A stretch of DNA of 21,999 bases. Origin: an uncultured bacterium (GTDB lineage Bacteria > Actinomycetota > Coriobacteriia > Coriobacteriales > Eggerthellaceae). Below are positions 1 to 7,937 of this stretch, piece by piece. The notes beneath the pieces were generated by a model. That model did not search any database and had not been told where the DNA came from. It saw only the letters and a program-made list of their open reading frames with translations. Position 1 is the first letter of the stretch. Each line of letters starts with the position of its first letter. The stretch covers positions 1-21,999 of the forward strand of contig CALADF010000012.1 of the NCBI GenBank assembly GCA_937890835.1, in the 5' to 3' direction. Made by a program: the position numbers and the translations under genes.

Positions 1-1161
1 CGCCTTCTCGAGCGGAAACGATGCGACGAGGTTGAGCGCATCGAGCTCGGTGCGGTGCTCGCCCGAGCGCTCGAGCTTGTCAAGCGCGGCAAGCGCATCT
101 TCGCCGAACGCCTTCGCGCACTTGAGGAAGTGGTCCTCGGGATCCTGGGAAAGCCACGGGTAACGCGCGCGTAGCGCAACGTCGAGCCCGAAGGGCTTGT
201 TCTGCTGGAAGATCTGACCCGTGTTCTTGTTATCCGAGCTGCAGTAATGAACGCCGATGGGAAGATTCTCCTCGCAAGCGAAATCCATAAGGGCCAGCGC
301 CTCGGTTTCGCTGCCCGCCACGGGAATCCCGCCGCCGTACCAGTAATTGTAGAGGTACGCGTAGGGGTGCTTGCGCAGCTTGAACCCGCGTTTGGAGAAT
401 TCGTCGGCGTTGCAGAGGGGGAAGCAGAACTCGAGCAGGTTGATGCCGCGAACGCCTATCGCGCTCGCGCGGCGCATCATCGCCTTCATGCCCTCCGACG
501 AGCCGGGAATAACGGGCACCTCGACGACGACATCGGGAATGAGCGCGACGGCCCGCTCCATCAGCGCGTACACGCCCCCCTGCTCCGCCTCCACATCAGC
601 GGGCTTCACGCTGAAGCGGATCTCGTCGAGCCCGGCTTCGGAAAGCTCGCGCAACGACGCCTCGTCGAGGAGGTCGCCGCTTGTGTACAAGCGAATGTGA
701 ACCTGCGGATAGAGCTCCCGCGCACGGCGGAGAAACGCCAAGACCTCGGGCTTGTGGAGCATCGGCTCGCCGCCGGTGATGGCGAGGCAGTCGAAGCTCA
801 CGCCGTGAGCATGGGCCTGCTCCAACTCAGCGACGATATCGCGCTTATGGGTGAGGAAGTACTCGTAACCGTCCTGGTTGGGATTGAAGCAGAAGTAGCA
901 ATGCTTCGTGCAGCGCAGGTCGACGAAGAACGTCGCCGTGCGCTCGCCCGTGCGGCAGGCCAAGCACGCAGGCGAGATCCAGCCGCGCCGCAACGAGGAA
1001 TCCGCGTTTTCGCACGCGCAATTGCAGCGTCGGGCCGTCGCGGCCCTCGCATCGCGCGGCGAGCTCTCCCGGGGCTCGAACGGAAGCCCGAAGGACTCGA
1101 CGGATTTCTCGAAATCGCATTCCGCCTCGGAGAACGCCTCCGCATATTGCCTCAGATCCAA
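1..1161 (-). CDS. Radical SAM protein, last gene of the dms operon (3' end beyond window)
   Basis: The open frame runs off the left edge; 387 codons are visible. The radical SAM [4Fe-4S] motif CTKHCYFC (CX3CX2C; C84, C88, C91) follows FFVDLR. The SAM-binding ITGGEP motif lies about 40 residues later, then a TIM-barrel-like stretch (RLYTSGDLLDE, EIRFSVKP). Before the core there is an unusual Cys-rich N-terminus with C46, C48, C50, C66 and C69 (CNCAC and CLAC), which could bind an extra cluster or zinc. No ATG fits. I chose TTG at 1161 because a good Shine-Dalgarno (GGAAGGGAG) sits just upstream and an in-frame TGA at 1210-1212 excludes longer forms. It follows the TorD-like chaperone by 122 bases and is probably cotranscribed with the reductase genes, which suggests maturation or modification of the reductase or its substrate. 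That role is inference. The family is certain; the reaction is unknown. Confidence 0.85.
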   Translation of the reverse strand, partial: MDLRQYAEAFSEAECDFEKSVESFGLPFEPRESSPRDARAATARRCNCACENADSSLRRGWISPACLACRTGERTATFFVDLRCTKHCYFCFNPNQDGYEYFLTHKRDIVAELEQAHAHGVSFDCLAITGGEPMLHKPEVLAFLRRARELYPQVHIRLYTSGDLLDEASLRELSEAGLDEIRFSVKPADVEAEQGGVYALMERAVALIPDVVVEVPVIPGSSEGMKAMMRRASAIGVRGINLLEFCFPLCNADEFSKRGFKLRKHPYAYLYNYWYGGGIPVAGSETEALALMDFACEENLPIGVHYCSSDNKNTGQIFQQNKPFGLDVALRARYPWLSQDPEDHFLKCAKAFGEDALAALDKLERSGEHRTELDALNLVASFPLEKA

Positions 1162-1283
1162 CCCGGCTCCCTTCCACTTGACAGCACGACGAGCGTGCCG
1201 ATCGCTCCCTCAACCCCGAGGGCGTCGAGCGCGCCGCATATGCCGACGGCCAGGCCGCGATCGCGCCCCGCAACAACTTGCGC

Positions 1284-2042
1284 CTAAAGCGAGGCCTTGA
1301 TCTCCTCGATCAGACGCGCGGAGCGCTCGAAGTCGAAGCGAGCGAACGCCGCCATGCCGTAGGCGAGAGCAGCATAGCATCCACGCCCGTCGAACTGCGC
1401 GACCTTCGCAGCAAAATCATCCACCCATGTCAGTACATGGCTTTCGACGAAGCGGCGCTGCACGGCCAGCGCCTCCGCGACGGCGGCGTCGTTGCCGTCC
1501 GCATACGCCTCGTAAGCGCGCTGCGCCATGCGGCCCAGGTAATCCATCATCGCCGCGATGTGATCGTCGGGAAAATGCTTCTCCGCCTGCAGCTTGTAGC
1601 CGGCGGCATGGTAATACGAACGCACATCGAGCGTGCTCTCCTGGAACACCATGCCCTCCTTCCCCACGTAAGGAGACTCCCACAAATGCACGTACGACGC
1701 GCCGGGAACGACGAACAGGCGAACGAAATCGGACTTCAGCTCGTCTTCAAGCTGTTCGCCCATCGAACGCTTAATCATCTCCGCGCACGCAAGCGCGGCG
1801 TCGGCCGCCTCATCGAGACGCGGCCCCGCCTCGCCAAGGCGCAGCGACGCGAGCGCGCCGTCCTCGCAGGCGGAAACTTCGGCACGCAGAGTTTTCAACA
1901 TGTCGATCGTCTGATCGTTGTAAATCCTCTCCATAGAGTCGAGCGCAGGCTCGCCCCCGAAAACCGCGTGGAACAGGCTGTAGAGATACGCCCTTTTCGC
2001 GAGAATCATGGCGATCTGCTCCTCGTGATCGTGATTCGTCAT
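1284..2042 (-). CDS. TorD/DmsD-family molybdoenzyme chaperone
   Basis: The 252-aa protein is mostly helical and soluble. It carries the TorD-family core: YVHLWESPYVGKEGMVFQES, followed by VRSYYHAAGY and DDHIAAMMDYLGRMA. Such chaperones bind the Tat leader of a DMSO-reductase-type catalytic subunit and hold it in the cytoplasm until the molybdopterin cofactor is loaded. The partner here is most likely the Tat-leader DmsA-like protein encoded in the same operon. The ATG at 2042 has a Shine-Dalgarno AAGGGGGA about 5 bases upstream. The gene is separated from the dmsB-like gene by 165 bases containing a hairpin, so its expression may be lower than that of the structural genes. The reading frame stays open for 42 codons past its TAG stop (see findings). 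Length is slightly above the usual 200-230 aa. Confidence 0.9.
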   Translation of the reverse strand: MTNHDHEEQIAMILAKRAYLYSLFHAVFGGEPALDSMERIYNDQTIDMLKTLRAEVSACEDGALASLRLGEAGPRLDEAADAALACAEMIKRSMGEQLEDELKSDFVRLFVVPGASYVHLWESPYVGKEGMVFQESTLDVRSYYHAAGYKLQAEKHFPDDHIAAMMDYLGRMAQRAYEAYADGNDAAVAEALAVQRRFVESHVLTWVDDFAAKVAQFDGRGCYAALAYGMAAFARFDFERSARLIEEIKASL

Positions 2043-2107
2043 GATTGTCCCCCTTCACGTAATCAAGCCGACAGGCCGGATCGTCAAGACCATAGCACCT
2101 TACGAAA

Positions 2108-2137
2108 GGAGGCGCATCGACATCGCGACGCGCCTCC
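2108..2137 (-). terminator. Intercistronic hairpin between dmsB-like and torD-like genes
   Basis: The arms GGAGGCGC (2108-2115) and GCGCCTCC (2130-2137) pair perfectly over 8 bases with a 14-base loop. Read on the minus strand, the second arm is followed by TTTCGT, so the T-tract is weak. It may be a partial terminator or an RNA-stability element that lowers torD and radical SAM expression relative to the reductase subunits. The rest of the 165-base gap shows no gene. Confidence 0.4.
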
Positions 2138-2207
2138 GACAAGCAATTGTTTCGACAGCCCGCCGCGCCGCAGGATCGGCCCGCGACGCGACGAGGCGGA
2201 GGGAAAG

Positions 2208-2786
2208 CTACCAGTTGACCTTCACGTAGCCCTCGTCGAAGGCGACCTCTTTCGCCTTGATGAGAAGGTTCGGGTTCGTCAGCTCACGCGAGGGCAGCAC
2301 GGCGATGGTGCCGTTATCGAGGTCGCTGCCGTACTTCGCGCGAAGCTCGTCCATGTCGCCGAAGTCGAGCGCACGGTTGGGGCACCCCGCCACACACGCG
2401 GGCTGACCGCCGGCCTCGCGAATGCCGTAGCACCCGTCGCACTTGCCCGACACGCCCTCCTCGGGGAAGTACTTGGGCTGGCCGTACGGGCAAGACATCA
2501 CGCACATGCGGCAGCCGATGCACTTGGTCTTATCCTGAATGACCGTGCCGTCCTCGGCGGTGTAAATGGCACCCGTCGGGCAGTTGTGCTGGCACACGGG
2601 CTCCTCGCAGTGGTTGCAGCCGAACGAGTAGCTGTAAGCCTTCACCGCGGGGAACGTGCCGACGGAATAGGTTTCGACTTCACGATACAGCGTGCCGACC
2701 TCGAGACGATTCTTGTCCTTGCAAGCGACCTGGCATGCGCGGCATCCGATGCAGCGCGTCATGTCGAAGTAAAATCCAACAGCCAT
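2208..2786 (-). CDS. DmsB-like 4x[4Fe-4S] ferredoxin subunit
   Basis: The 192-aa protein has sixteen cysteines in four groups: C12/15/18/22 (CIGCRACQVAC), C57/60/65/69 (CNHCEEPVCQHNC), C89/92/95/99 (CIGCRMCVMSC) and C116/119/131/135 (CDGC, then CVAGC). This is the classic DmsB/PhsB/NrfC arrangement for four [4Fe-4S] clusters. It relays electrons from the membrane anchor to the molybdenum subunit. It has no signal peptide, so it would be exported folded with the Tat-leader DmsA-like partner. ATG at 2786 has the Shine-Dalgarno GGGAGGA 6 bases upstream and starts 15 bases after the dmsA-like stop, so the two are clearly cotranscribed and probably translated together. Confidence 0.95.
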   Translation of the reverse strand: MAVGFYFDMTRCIGCRACQVACKDKNRLEVGTLYREVETYSVGTFPAVKAYSYSFGCNHCEEPVCQHNCPTGAIYTAEDGTVIQDKTKCIGCRMCVMSCPYGQPKYFPEEGVSGKCDGCYGIREAGGQPACVAGCPNRALDFGDMDELRAKYGSDLDNGTIAVLPSRELTNPNLLIKAKEVAFDEGYVKVNW

Positions 2787-2801
2787 CTTCTATCCTCCCG
2801 A

Positions 2802-5420
2802 CTAGCCCAAGTCGATGATACGCGCGGGCATCATGCAGTCATCTTCCAGCTGAGCGCCCTCGTACTTCTCGAAGTTGCAGTTATTGTTGTTGTAGCTGGT
2901 AACGCCGCCGCCGGAGATCTCGTTGCCCAAGAGGTAGTTGTCAGCGCCGCCCTCGTCGATACCGGTCTCCTCGTTGACGTTCACCCATGCTCCGTGGGGA
3001 ATGCCCACCTGGCCGGGGCGCATGATCTCCATGCAGCACGCCTTGCGCAGGACCTCGCCGTGGCGCGTCCAAACGCGGACGGTATCCCCGTCGACGATGC
3101 CCTTCTCAGCGGCATCCGAAGCGTTCAGGAACACCGGGTTCGGCCACGTCTCTCGCATCCACGGGCAATTGTCGAAGACGGAATGCGAGCGACGGAAATA
3201 ATGCGGGTTGAACAGCAGGTACGGGTACTCGCCCGCCTCGCCGCCGATCTTGCCGTCCTTGAACGTGGTCTCGTAGCCCGTGGTGGGAACGAGATACTCG
3301 GGATAGGGCTTGTACTCGTGATCGATCAGCCCGATGCTGTTGAACAGATCGGCCTTCGCCTGGCTGGTGATCTCGAACTTGCCGCTCTTGGTCTTGAGCG
3401 GGCTAGCCTCAGGATCCTTGATGAACGCCGAATGGCCGAGGAAGGAGCTGTAAACGTCGCCGAGCTCGCGCTTGACCTGGTATCCACCGTTTGCGATGAA
3501 CTCCTTCAGCGTAACGCGACCGGTTTGCGCCTTGCCCTCGACGCCCCACTCTTTGATGTCCTCATCGGTGATGGTGATGAGCGTTTCGAACTCGCTCGCC
3601 GAGCCCTCCTTGACGACCTTCGCGCCCTGAAGCTGGTTGAAGAACGCCTGCTTCTCGCTGATGGGGTACACCTTCGTCGAATCGAGACCCAGCGCATCAA
3701 GGATGAGCGTGTTGATCTCGGCATCGGTCTTGGCCTCGAACAAAGGCTCGGTGACCTGGGAGAAGCAGAACAAGAACTCGCGGTTGGAGGAAGACAGGCC
3801 GCCGGGAACCTCCCACTGAGTCGTAACAGGCAGCACGATGTCGGAATACAGCGCCTGCGTGGTCATGAACTGGGCCTTCGCGAAAACAAAGTCCATCTTG
3901 CGATGCGCTTCGATGCCCTGCTTCATGTTCGGGCCGGTCTGCAGGTACGCGTTCTCGTCATGAATGATGCAGTGGATGTCGCACGTCTTGTCAACGCCCG
4001 CTTCCGACCCGTCGCCCGAGTACCAGTCGCCGACCTGGCGGTATTTACCGGTCAAGCACGCCTCCCACGCCTGAGGGCCGGGAATGACGCCGTCGATGGG
4101 GTTCTTGACGCTCGGCAGTCCGCTGCTGCCGCCCTTGACGAGAGCGGGACCGCCGTTGCCTGCGTTGGCGTGGTAGTTGTTCGCGGAGCAGTTGCCGGGC
4201 TTGCCGTAATGACCGCCCATAGCGCTGACCGTCATGAAAATCTGCGGAAGGTTCTCAGAGCCGTTGCAACGCGCTGCGGCGAAATTATGCAGCATCCAGA
4301 CATTGTGCGTCTTGCCGATCTCGCGCGCGAAATAGGTGATCTGCTCGACGGTTACACCGCAGATCTCGGAAGCCCACTCGGCAGTCTTCTCGATGCCGTC
4401 ATATTTTCCGTTGAGGTAATCGAGGAAGTTCACGTCCTCCTTGAGATCCTCGGGCTTATGGTCGGCATCGAAACCGACCGTGTACTTGTCGAGGAAATCC
4501 CAGTCGACGACGTCGCCCTCCTCCTTGTCCAGACGAAGCATCTCAGAGGCAACGCCCAGGAAGAACGCGGTATCGGTGCCGGTGCGCACGGGAATCCAGT
4601 ACGCGTCGAGGATCTGCGCGGAGGCGGTGTAAATCGGATCGATGACAATGAACTTCACGCCCGCTTCCTTGGCGCGGATGTAGTGATAACTCGGCGTGCC
4701 GGCGGCAGACCACGCAGGATTTGACGCATGAAACACGATCGTCTCAGCGTTGAGCATGTCGGTGCGATCGTTGCAGACGCCCGCATCCGTGCTGGGGACG
4801 CCGATGGTGGTGTTGACGTTGAGCAGGTAAGCGCCGTGCGAGGTGGTGTCGGCGACGGAGGTGTGACCGCCGAACGCCAGAAGCGGCTTGAACGCGTAGC
4901 GAGAGCCGTAGCTGCCGATGAGAAAAGCCTGGTTGCCGTACTTGTCCTTGATGGTCTTCATTTGCTCGGCGATGTAGGAAATCGCCTCGTCCCAGCTGAT
5001 GCGCTCCCACTCGTCCTTACCGCGCATCTCCCCATTGGGGTTTTCGGGCGACCAGCCCTTGCGCTTCAAGGGATACTGCAGACGATCGGCGCCGAAGCAC
5101 TGCTGCTGCTGAGCCTTACCGCGCACGCAGCCACGCTGCTGCGGATAGTCGAACGAGTCCTCGTGGGTGTCGTCGGTCTTCTGGCGAACGACAGCGCCGT
5201 CTTTCACCATAACCTTGTTCATACAGCGGCCGCCGCAGTTATGCCAGCACGCAGCAGAGACCCAGGTGCCCTCAGACGCGGGGTCGGCGGGCAGCTCGTG
5301 CTTGTCGAGCGTCGACTCGGAAGAGCATCCCGTCGCGGAGAGAACGGCGACACTCGCCGCCACCGCCGCAGAAGCCCCCAGAAAACCACGACGCGAAATG
5401 GTCTTGGATTGATTGCTCAC
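2802..5420 (-). CDS. DmsA-like molybdopterin oxidoreductase, Tat-exported
   Basis: The 872-aa protein has the length and layout of the DMSO reductase catalytic family. Residues 9-32 form a twin-arginine leader (SRRGFLGAS, hydrophobic stretch, then ATGC with C32, possibly a lipobox). C58, C62, C66 and C98 (CX3CX3C then C) bind the N-terminal [4Fe-4S] cluster as in E. coli DmsA. By my eye alignment, S194 in DTTSHGA matches the serine Mo ligand of DmsA. Further family signatures are IDPIYTASA, PVRTGTDTAFFLG and the C-terminal cofactor-binding domain (KGIVDGDTVRVWTRHGEV). The start is GTG at 5420 with AAGGGGGA upstream. It sits between the DmsC-like anchor and the DmsB-like ferredoxin and should reduce an S- or N-oxide or another terminal acceptor outside the membrane with menaquinol electrons. 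The substrate cannot be told: Eggerthellaceae carry many paralogues. Confidence 0.93.
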   Translation of the reverse strand: MSNQSKTISRRGFLGASAAVAASVAVLSATGCSSESTLDKHELPADPASEGTWVSAACWHNCGGRCMNKVMVKDGAVVRQKTDDTHEDSFDYPQQRGCVRGKAQQQQCFGADRLQYPLKRKGWSPENPNGEMRGKDEWERISWDEAISYIAEQMKTIKDKYGNQAFLIGSYGSRYAFKPLLAFGGHTSVADTTSHGAYLLNVNTTIGVPSTDAGVCNDRTDMLNAETIVFHASNPAWSAAGTPSYHYIRAKEAGVKFIVIDPIYTASAQILDAYWIPVRTGTDTAFFLGVASEMLRLDKEEGDVVDWDFLDKYTVGFDADHKPEDLKEDVNFLDYLNGKYDGIEKTAEWASEICGVTVEQITYFAREIGKTHNVWMLHNFAAARCNGSENLPQIFMTVSAMGGHYGKPGNCSANNYHANAGNGGPALVKGGSSGLPSVKNPIDGVIPGPQAWEACLTGKYRQVGDWYSGDGSEAGVDKTCDIHCIIHDENAYLQTGPNMKQGIEAHRKMDFVFAKAQFMTTQALYSDIVLPVTTQWEVPGGLSSSNREFLFCFSQVTEPLFEAKTDAEINTLILDALGLDSTKVYPISEKQAFFNQLQGAKVVKEGSASEFETLITITDEDIKEWGVEGKAQTGRVTLKEFIANGGYQVKRELGDVYSSFLGHSAFIKDPEASPLKTKSGKFEITSQAKADLFNSIGLIDHEYKPYPEYLVPTTGYETTFKDGKIGGEAGEYPYLLFNPHYFRRSHSVFDNCPWMRETWPNPVFLNASDAAEKGIVDGDTVRVWTRHGEVLRKACCMEIMRPGQVGIPHGAWVNVNEETGIDEGGADNYLLGNEISGGGVTSYNNNNCNFEKYEGAQLEDDCMMPARIIDLG

Positions 5421-5439
5421 GATAATCCCCCTTCAAACC

Positions 5440-6210
5440 CTACAGGATCGCGCCGGCCGCGTAGAACGCGTAGCGCGACACGGCAACGCCGACGATCATC
5501 AGAACACACACGACGATGGAAACGACGCCGTTGTTCTTGAACTTCGAGGAAAGCGCCACAACGACAGCTGCCGCAACCGGGCAAACGAGCGCGATCACCT
5601 GAGCGATGACGCTCTCGCCCGCGCCGGCGAACGCGGCGATCTCAAGCGCTGCACCGATCGCGAAAAGAGCCGCCACGACGAATGCGACGTTGCGCAGCAT
5701 CTTATCGGCGAAGTCGGCGCGCGCGACGATGGCGTAAAGACCGAGGCCGGCAGCCAGATCACCCGCGACGAACGAGACGATGGTCGCAGGGGCGTTCGTC
5801 CAAACCGCGTTACCGTAGACGTTGATGTAGGCGGTCGCCATGAGAACTACGGAAACCACCGCGACAACGGCGGCGACGGCGCGCAGCGCGAAGGGGCTCG
5901 CCTTCTTCACGAGGACGAGAACCATGTCAACGAGCGCGAGAATCAAGAACACGCCGGAGATCACGACCTCCCAGATCATGCCCGAGCCGAAGTTGACCGT
6001 GCCGCCGAAAAGCGCCTCGAACGCACGCGGAATGCTGTGGATGTGGGTCGCTGCGGCAATAAGGCCGACGGCGAACAAAACAACGACGATAACCGGCATA
6101 AGCCAAGGTCGATCGCCTTCGCGCTTGCGGTTGAAGCAGGTGTCGAACACGTATGCGCCCGCAGCCAAACCCCCCAGCAACGTGAACAGGAACAGGGATG
6201 TAAGTCCCAT
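5440..6210 (-). CDS. DmsC-like quinol-oxidising membrane anchor
   Basis: The 256-aa protein is almost entirely hydrophobic, with about eight predicted transmembrane helices. It resembles DmsC in length and in segments such as HIHSIPRAFEALFGG (compare the HLGSP.RAFN region of E. coli DmsC) and the C-terminal GVAVSRYAFYAAG. It should oxidise menaquinol and pass electrons to the DmsB-like ferredoxin. A longer frame begins at 6243, but ATG at 6210 has a near-perfect Shine-Dalgarno (AGAGGAGG, 6 bases away) and begins directly with the first helix, so I prefer it. It is the first gene of its operon, in contrast with the dmsABC order of E. coli. The dmsA-like start lies 19 bases past its stop. Confidence 0.88.
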   Translation of the reverse strand: MGLTSLFLFTLLGGLAAGAYVFDTCFNRKREGDRPWLMPVIVVVLFAVGLIAAATHIHSIPRAFEALFGGTVNFGSGMIWEVVISGVFLILALVDMVLVLVKKASPFALRAVAAVVAVVSVVLMATAYINVYGNAVWTNAPATIVSFVAGDLAAGLGLYAIVARADFADKMLRNVAFVVAALFAIGAALEIAAFAGAGESVIAQVIALVCPVAAAVVVALSSKFKNNGVVSIVVCVLMIVGVAVSRYAFYAAGAIL

Positions 6211-6262
6211 GCTTAGCCTCCTCTTGTCATGCGCCCGTCCCAAGCGAGCGCTTTTTCTGAAA

Positions 6263-6281
6263 CGCGGGCAAAAAGCCCGCG
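6263..6281 (-). other. Hairpin in the dms operon leader
   Basis: CGCGGGC (6263-6269) and GCCCGCG (6275-6281) pair perfectly around a 5-base loop, which reads TTTTT in the minus-strand transcript. It lies in the roughly 160-base untranslated leader predicted between the promoter and the dmsC-like ATG. There is no T-run after it, so it is not a normal terminator. It could affect stability or access to the ribosome site about 40 bases further on. Its role is inference. Confidence 0.4.
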
Positions 6282-6377
6282 CAACCCGAGATCACCGAGC
6301 GCATCCCCCTCTCATGGCGAGCGCACGTCAACCTGAGTTGTGACAGTTTAGGAAATCGGCCGAATCCCCCCGCTGCA

Positions 6378-6427
6378 TTTATAGCAAAATTGTCGTGCGA
6401 CAATCAAGGGTGTCGCACGACAATTTT
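6378..6427 (-). promoter_or_regulatory. dms operon promoter with duplicated palindromic operator
   Basis: Two 17-base arms (6386-6402 and 6411-6427) are perfect inverted copies separated by 8 bases. Each arm is built on a near-palindrome: TGTCGTGCGACA (6391-6402) and TGTCGCACGACA (6411-6422), centres 20 bp apart, about two helical turns. On the minus strand a -35 TTGATT (6402-6407) and a -10 TATAAA (6378-6383) with 18-bp spacing place one operator inside the promoter and the other just upstream. Such a layout suits a repressor binding cooperatively as two dimers. The same core occurs before the nrfD-gntR-slipin operon (8903-8914). The remainder of the gap 6211-6562 shows the leader hairpin and a short open frame next to the slipin gene, nothing else. 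Confidence 0.75.
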
Positions 6428-6562
6428 AGATTGATTTATTCTATTATGAGAACATAGGACAAGACCCCGATCGCCGCCCCTTGCGAAACGCGACGGATCT
6501 GCTCAGCGAAAGCGATGACCTTCCACCCCTTAGCCGGAGAGGCCTCGATCCCGCGAAACAGC

Positions 6563-7534
6563 CTAACTTCCCTGCTGCGCCCCCTTGTTCGGGTCGACCG
6601 TGAACCCTTCGGTGTAAGCGCTCGGAACCACCAGCGTGCCATCTGTATCCTGCATACCCTCGTACACCAGGTGCATCTTGCGAAGCGCGAGCGCGGTCTC
6701 GTCGTGCGAGTACTCCTCCGCGACTTCTTGAAGAATGGCGGAAACGTCCCGCTCGGCCTCCATCAGCGTGATGCGCGCGTTCTTGCGGCATTCCGCCTGC
6801 GCCTCAAGCGACATGACGCCCTGAAGCTCCTTCGGGATGATGATGTCGCGAACCTCGACCGAAAGCACGGTGATGCCCCAGTCGGTCACCTTCGCCTCAA
6901 CCGCCTCCTGCAGCTCCTGATCGAACTGGTGCCTCCTCATGACCACGTTGGACACCGACGCGCGGCCGATGGCGTCGCGCAGGGCGGTCTGCGCGGTCAG
7001 AGCCACGGCGAAACGGCAGTCCTCGACCTCCGAGCAAGCTTTCTCGGGATCCCATATCATCCAGAACAAAACCGCGTCCACGTCAAGCGGTACGAGGTCG
7101 CTTGTCAGGGCCTCCTCCGCCCCGAACGGCGTCGCTATCGTGCGCTGGTCGACGCGCAGCGTGCAGAATTCGATGACGGGAATGGTGAAGAAAAGACCCG
7201 GTCCCGCCAAGCGGCTGAAGCGGCCAAGGCGCATGACAACGCAGCGCTCCCACTCGAGACATACATGCGTCGAGGAAAGCGTTCCGAGACCCGCCAAAAT
7301 AGCCACCACGACACCGACGATGTTGAGCGACCCCGCGATGAGCCACCACAAGCCGGCAACGGCGGCGAACGCGACGAGCGCGAACGATACCGCCACCATG
7401 ACGGCCCCGTTGCGCGTGGCCTTCCTGCTGGGATCGGAACGATACGCATCCGCCGCGACGCCGAACTCCATTTCAGAACGACGGTACGAATCCCTCTCGC
7501 TTGCAGTCACGTTATTTTCCCTGTCTTTCCTCAT
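6563..7534 (-). CDS. Slipin/stomatin-like SPFH-domain membrane protein
   Basis: The 323-aa protein has a charged N-terminus (1-40), two hydrophobic segments (about 43-65 and 69-85) and an SPFH/band-7 domain from about residue 92. Recognisable pieces are RCVVMRLGRFSRLAGPGLFF, the VDQRTIATP strand, TALRDAIGR and TDWGITVLSVEVRDIIIPKE, then a helical Ala/Glu-rich part. Slipins form membrane-bound oligomers that organise membrane domains or protect membrane proteins from proteolysis. No NfeD partner is seen next to it. The start at 7534 has AGAGGG upstream and overlaps the end of the GntR gene by 23 bases, so the two are translationally coupled. Position in an operon with an NrfD-type protein suggests a role with that membrane complex (inference). 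The last ~40 residues are low in conservation. Confidence 0.88.
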   Translation of the reverse strand: MRKDRENNVTASERDSYRRSEMEFGVAADAYRSDPSRKATRNGAVMVAVSFALVAFAAVAGLWWLIAGSLNIVGVVVAILAGLGTLSSTHVCLEWERCVVMRLGRFSRLAGPGLFFTIPVIEFCTLRVDQRTIATPFGAEEALTSDLVPLDVDAVLFWMIWDPEKACSEVEDCRFAVALTAQTALRDAIGRASVSNVVMRRHQFDQELQEAVEAKVTDWGITVLSVEVRDIIIPKELQGVMSLEAQAECRKNARITLMEAERDVSAILQEVAEEYSHDETALALRKMHLVYEGMQDTDGTLVVPSAYTEGFTVDPNKGAQQGS

Positions 7535-7919
7535 GATCCCTCTTCATCTTTCGAACGTATTTGGACACGAGCTTCGGAACATCATCGTAGGTCATACCGC
7601 ATTCGAGACAGCTTTTGACGAAGTCCTCGACAAGAGCCTCCGCCTGGCCCCAGCCGCGCGGAGCCTCGGTGAGGTCGTTCACGAACACGCCGCTGCCGCG
7701 CACGGTGGTCACATAGCCGTCCCGTTCGAGACCCATGTACGCCTTGCTTACCGTGTTATACGATATCTGCAGGTCAGCAGCATATTTTCGAACCGTCGGA
7801 AGCTTCTCCCCAGGCTTGTAGAAACCTGAGTTGATGAGATAGGACATCCTATCGCGCAACTGCACCCAAAGCGGAAGATCGCTCTTCTCGTCGAATTCGA
7901 ACATCGGAATTTCCTTCAT
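7512..7919 (-). CDS. GntR-family (YtrA-like) transcriptional regulator
   Basis: The short protein (135 aa from this start) has one winged helix-turn-helix at about 15-80: LPLWVQLRDRMSYLINSGFY, PGEKLPTVRKYAADL, SYNTVSKAYMGLERDGYV and the wing GSGVFV. It has no large effector domain, only a roughly 55-residue helical tail, as in the YtrA subfamily. These act as dimers on inverted repeats, often on their own operon and a transporter or membrane-complex operon. Start is uncertain: GTG at 7922, ATG at 7919 and ATG at 7904 (with AAGGAA 6 bases upstream, and the usual family beginning MFEFD) are all possible. The candidate target is the TGTCGyrCGACA palindrome found before its own operon and before the dms operon. 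Confidence 0.9.
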   Translation of the reverse strand: MKEIPMFEFDEKSDLPLWVQLRDRMSYLINSGFYKPGEKLPTVRKYAADLQISYNTVSKAYMGLERDGYVTTVRGSGVFVNDLTEAPRGWGQAEALVEDFVKSCLECGMTYDDVPKLVSKYVRKMKRDHEERQGK

Positions 7920-7937
7920 CACGGCACGGCACCCCCT

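Noticed and set aside
247..1287. 346-aa plus-strand frame over the radical SAM gene
   Set aside because: The minus strand has a complete radical SAM signature with ribosome site; the plus-strand product has no motif.
2143..2158. ATTGTTTCGACA-like site between dmsB and torD, similar to the shared operator half-sites
   Set aside because: The half-sites are two bases closer than in the three real copies, and no promoter hexamers are placed around it.
1278..4724. 1148-aa open frame on the plus strand, opposite torD, dmsB and dmsA
   Set aside because: It lies fully antisense to three clear genes with strong motifs. Long antisense frames are normal in GC-rich DNA, and its translation shows no domain.
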